Source: Entamoeba invadens IP1 | Lineage: Eukaryota; Evosea; Mastigamoebida; Endamoebidae | Assembly: GCF_000330505.1 (NCBI RefSeq) | Contig: NW_004440302.1 | Coordinates: 52,568 to 82,811 of the forward strand | Direction of reading: 5' to 3' | Length of the DNA stretch: 30,244 nt | Part shown: positions 29,934 to 30,244 of the stretch, in pieces | Position numbering within the stretch: position 1 is the stretch's first letter | Layout: every line of letters begins with the position of its first letter | Translations under genes and position numbers: made by a program | Notes under the pieces: generated by a model | Database searches by the model: none | Told to the model about the DNA's origin: nothing | Seen by the model: only the letters and a program-made list of their open reading frames with translations

Positions 29934-30244
29934 ATTGCAAATAATTAATTTATCTTATTTTTAATACAGTTGTATTTCTTTTATAATAATATATTCAATT
30001 TAATTAGTAATGTATAATACGTAGCAACGTTTTTTTTTGTGTGTTACTAAAATATTATTGTAAAAGCAACAATTGGAACAATTCTGCTTATAATATTTCA
30101 TTTTTGTAATATTTTAATAATTTAAACGCAAATATTCATCAACACTTTTTGTCAATTTATTCAAAAGTTTTGTATGTTTAGTTACACAATTTTAAAATGC
30201 AATATTTTAACAACATTGAACAAAATTCAAGTGGTCTAAAAAAC
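29934..30244. other. AT-rich window end, nothing recognised
   Basis: No gene, repeat or RNA supported. Confidence 0.5.

Noticed and set aside
1..30244. CRISPR arrays, bacterial operons, ribosome binding sites, rRNA and tRNA genes
   Set aside because: None visible; the sequence is eukaryotic with spliceosomal intron signals.

Overview
This window looks like nuclear DNA of an Entamoeba species, most likely one of the transposon-rich, loosely packed genomes such as E. invadens. The base composition is extremely AT-rich. The one large intact gene has the layout of the Entamoeba transmembrane kinase (TMK) family: signal peptide, long CxxC ectodomain, one membrane segment, and a cytosolic kinase. 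The one intron I can support uses the Entamoeba-type boundaries GTTTGT...TAG. The species call is inference; no rRNA or tRNA marker is visible.

Layout. 1-2518 is AT-rich and mostly silent, with a probable pogo-type transposon terminus near 590-654. 2519-5742 is a Mutator-like element (MULE) with about 270-nt terminal inverted repeats (TIRs) and one decayed transposase gene. It appears to interrupt a small host reading frame, whose two halves (5743-5804 and 2434-2518) join in frame across it. 6287-6484 is a short hypothetical frame and 6613-12240 is the TMK gene, both on the minus strand. 12241-15383 is AT-rich, with a pentanucleotide repeat and one GC-richer coding remnant. 15384-19952 is a pogo/Tigger-like (DDE_1) element with 50-nt TIRs and TA target duplications. 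Its transposase is frameshifted, and a decayed Hsp70 fragment lies inside its ends. 20811-24240 is a second, younger DDE_1 element with 67-nt perfect TIRs and TA duplications. Its transposase is almost intact and split by one intron.

24390-26034 is an island of convergent, AT-rich reading frames broken by in-frame TAA and TGA codons and one frameshift. One frame tentatively resembles the C-terminal part of a Maverick/Polinton-type B-family DNA polymerase. 26035-30244 is AT-rich with a nested stem-loop, two candidate short nonautonomous elements and one short coding relic.

The window is therefore essentially one host signalling gene in a region repeatedly hit by cut-and-paste DNA transposons and perhaps one virus-like insertion. 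The three transposase genes and the kinase all lie on the minus strand. At least two transposons touch host genes, one by interrupting a reading frame and one by enclosing a chaperone gene fragment.
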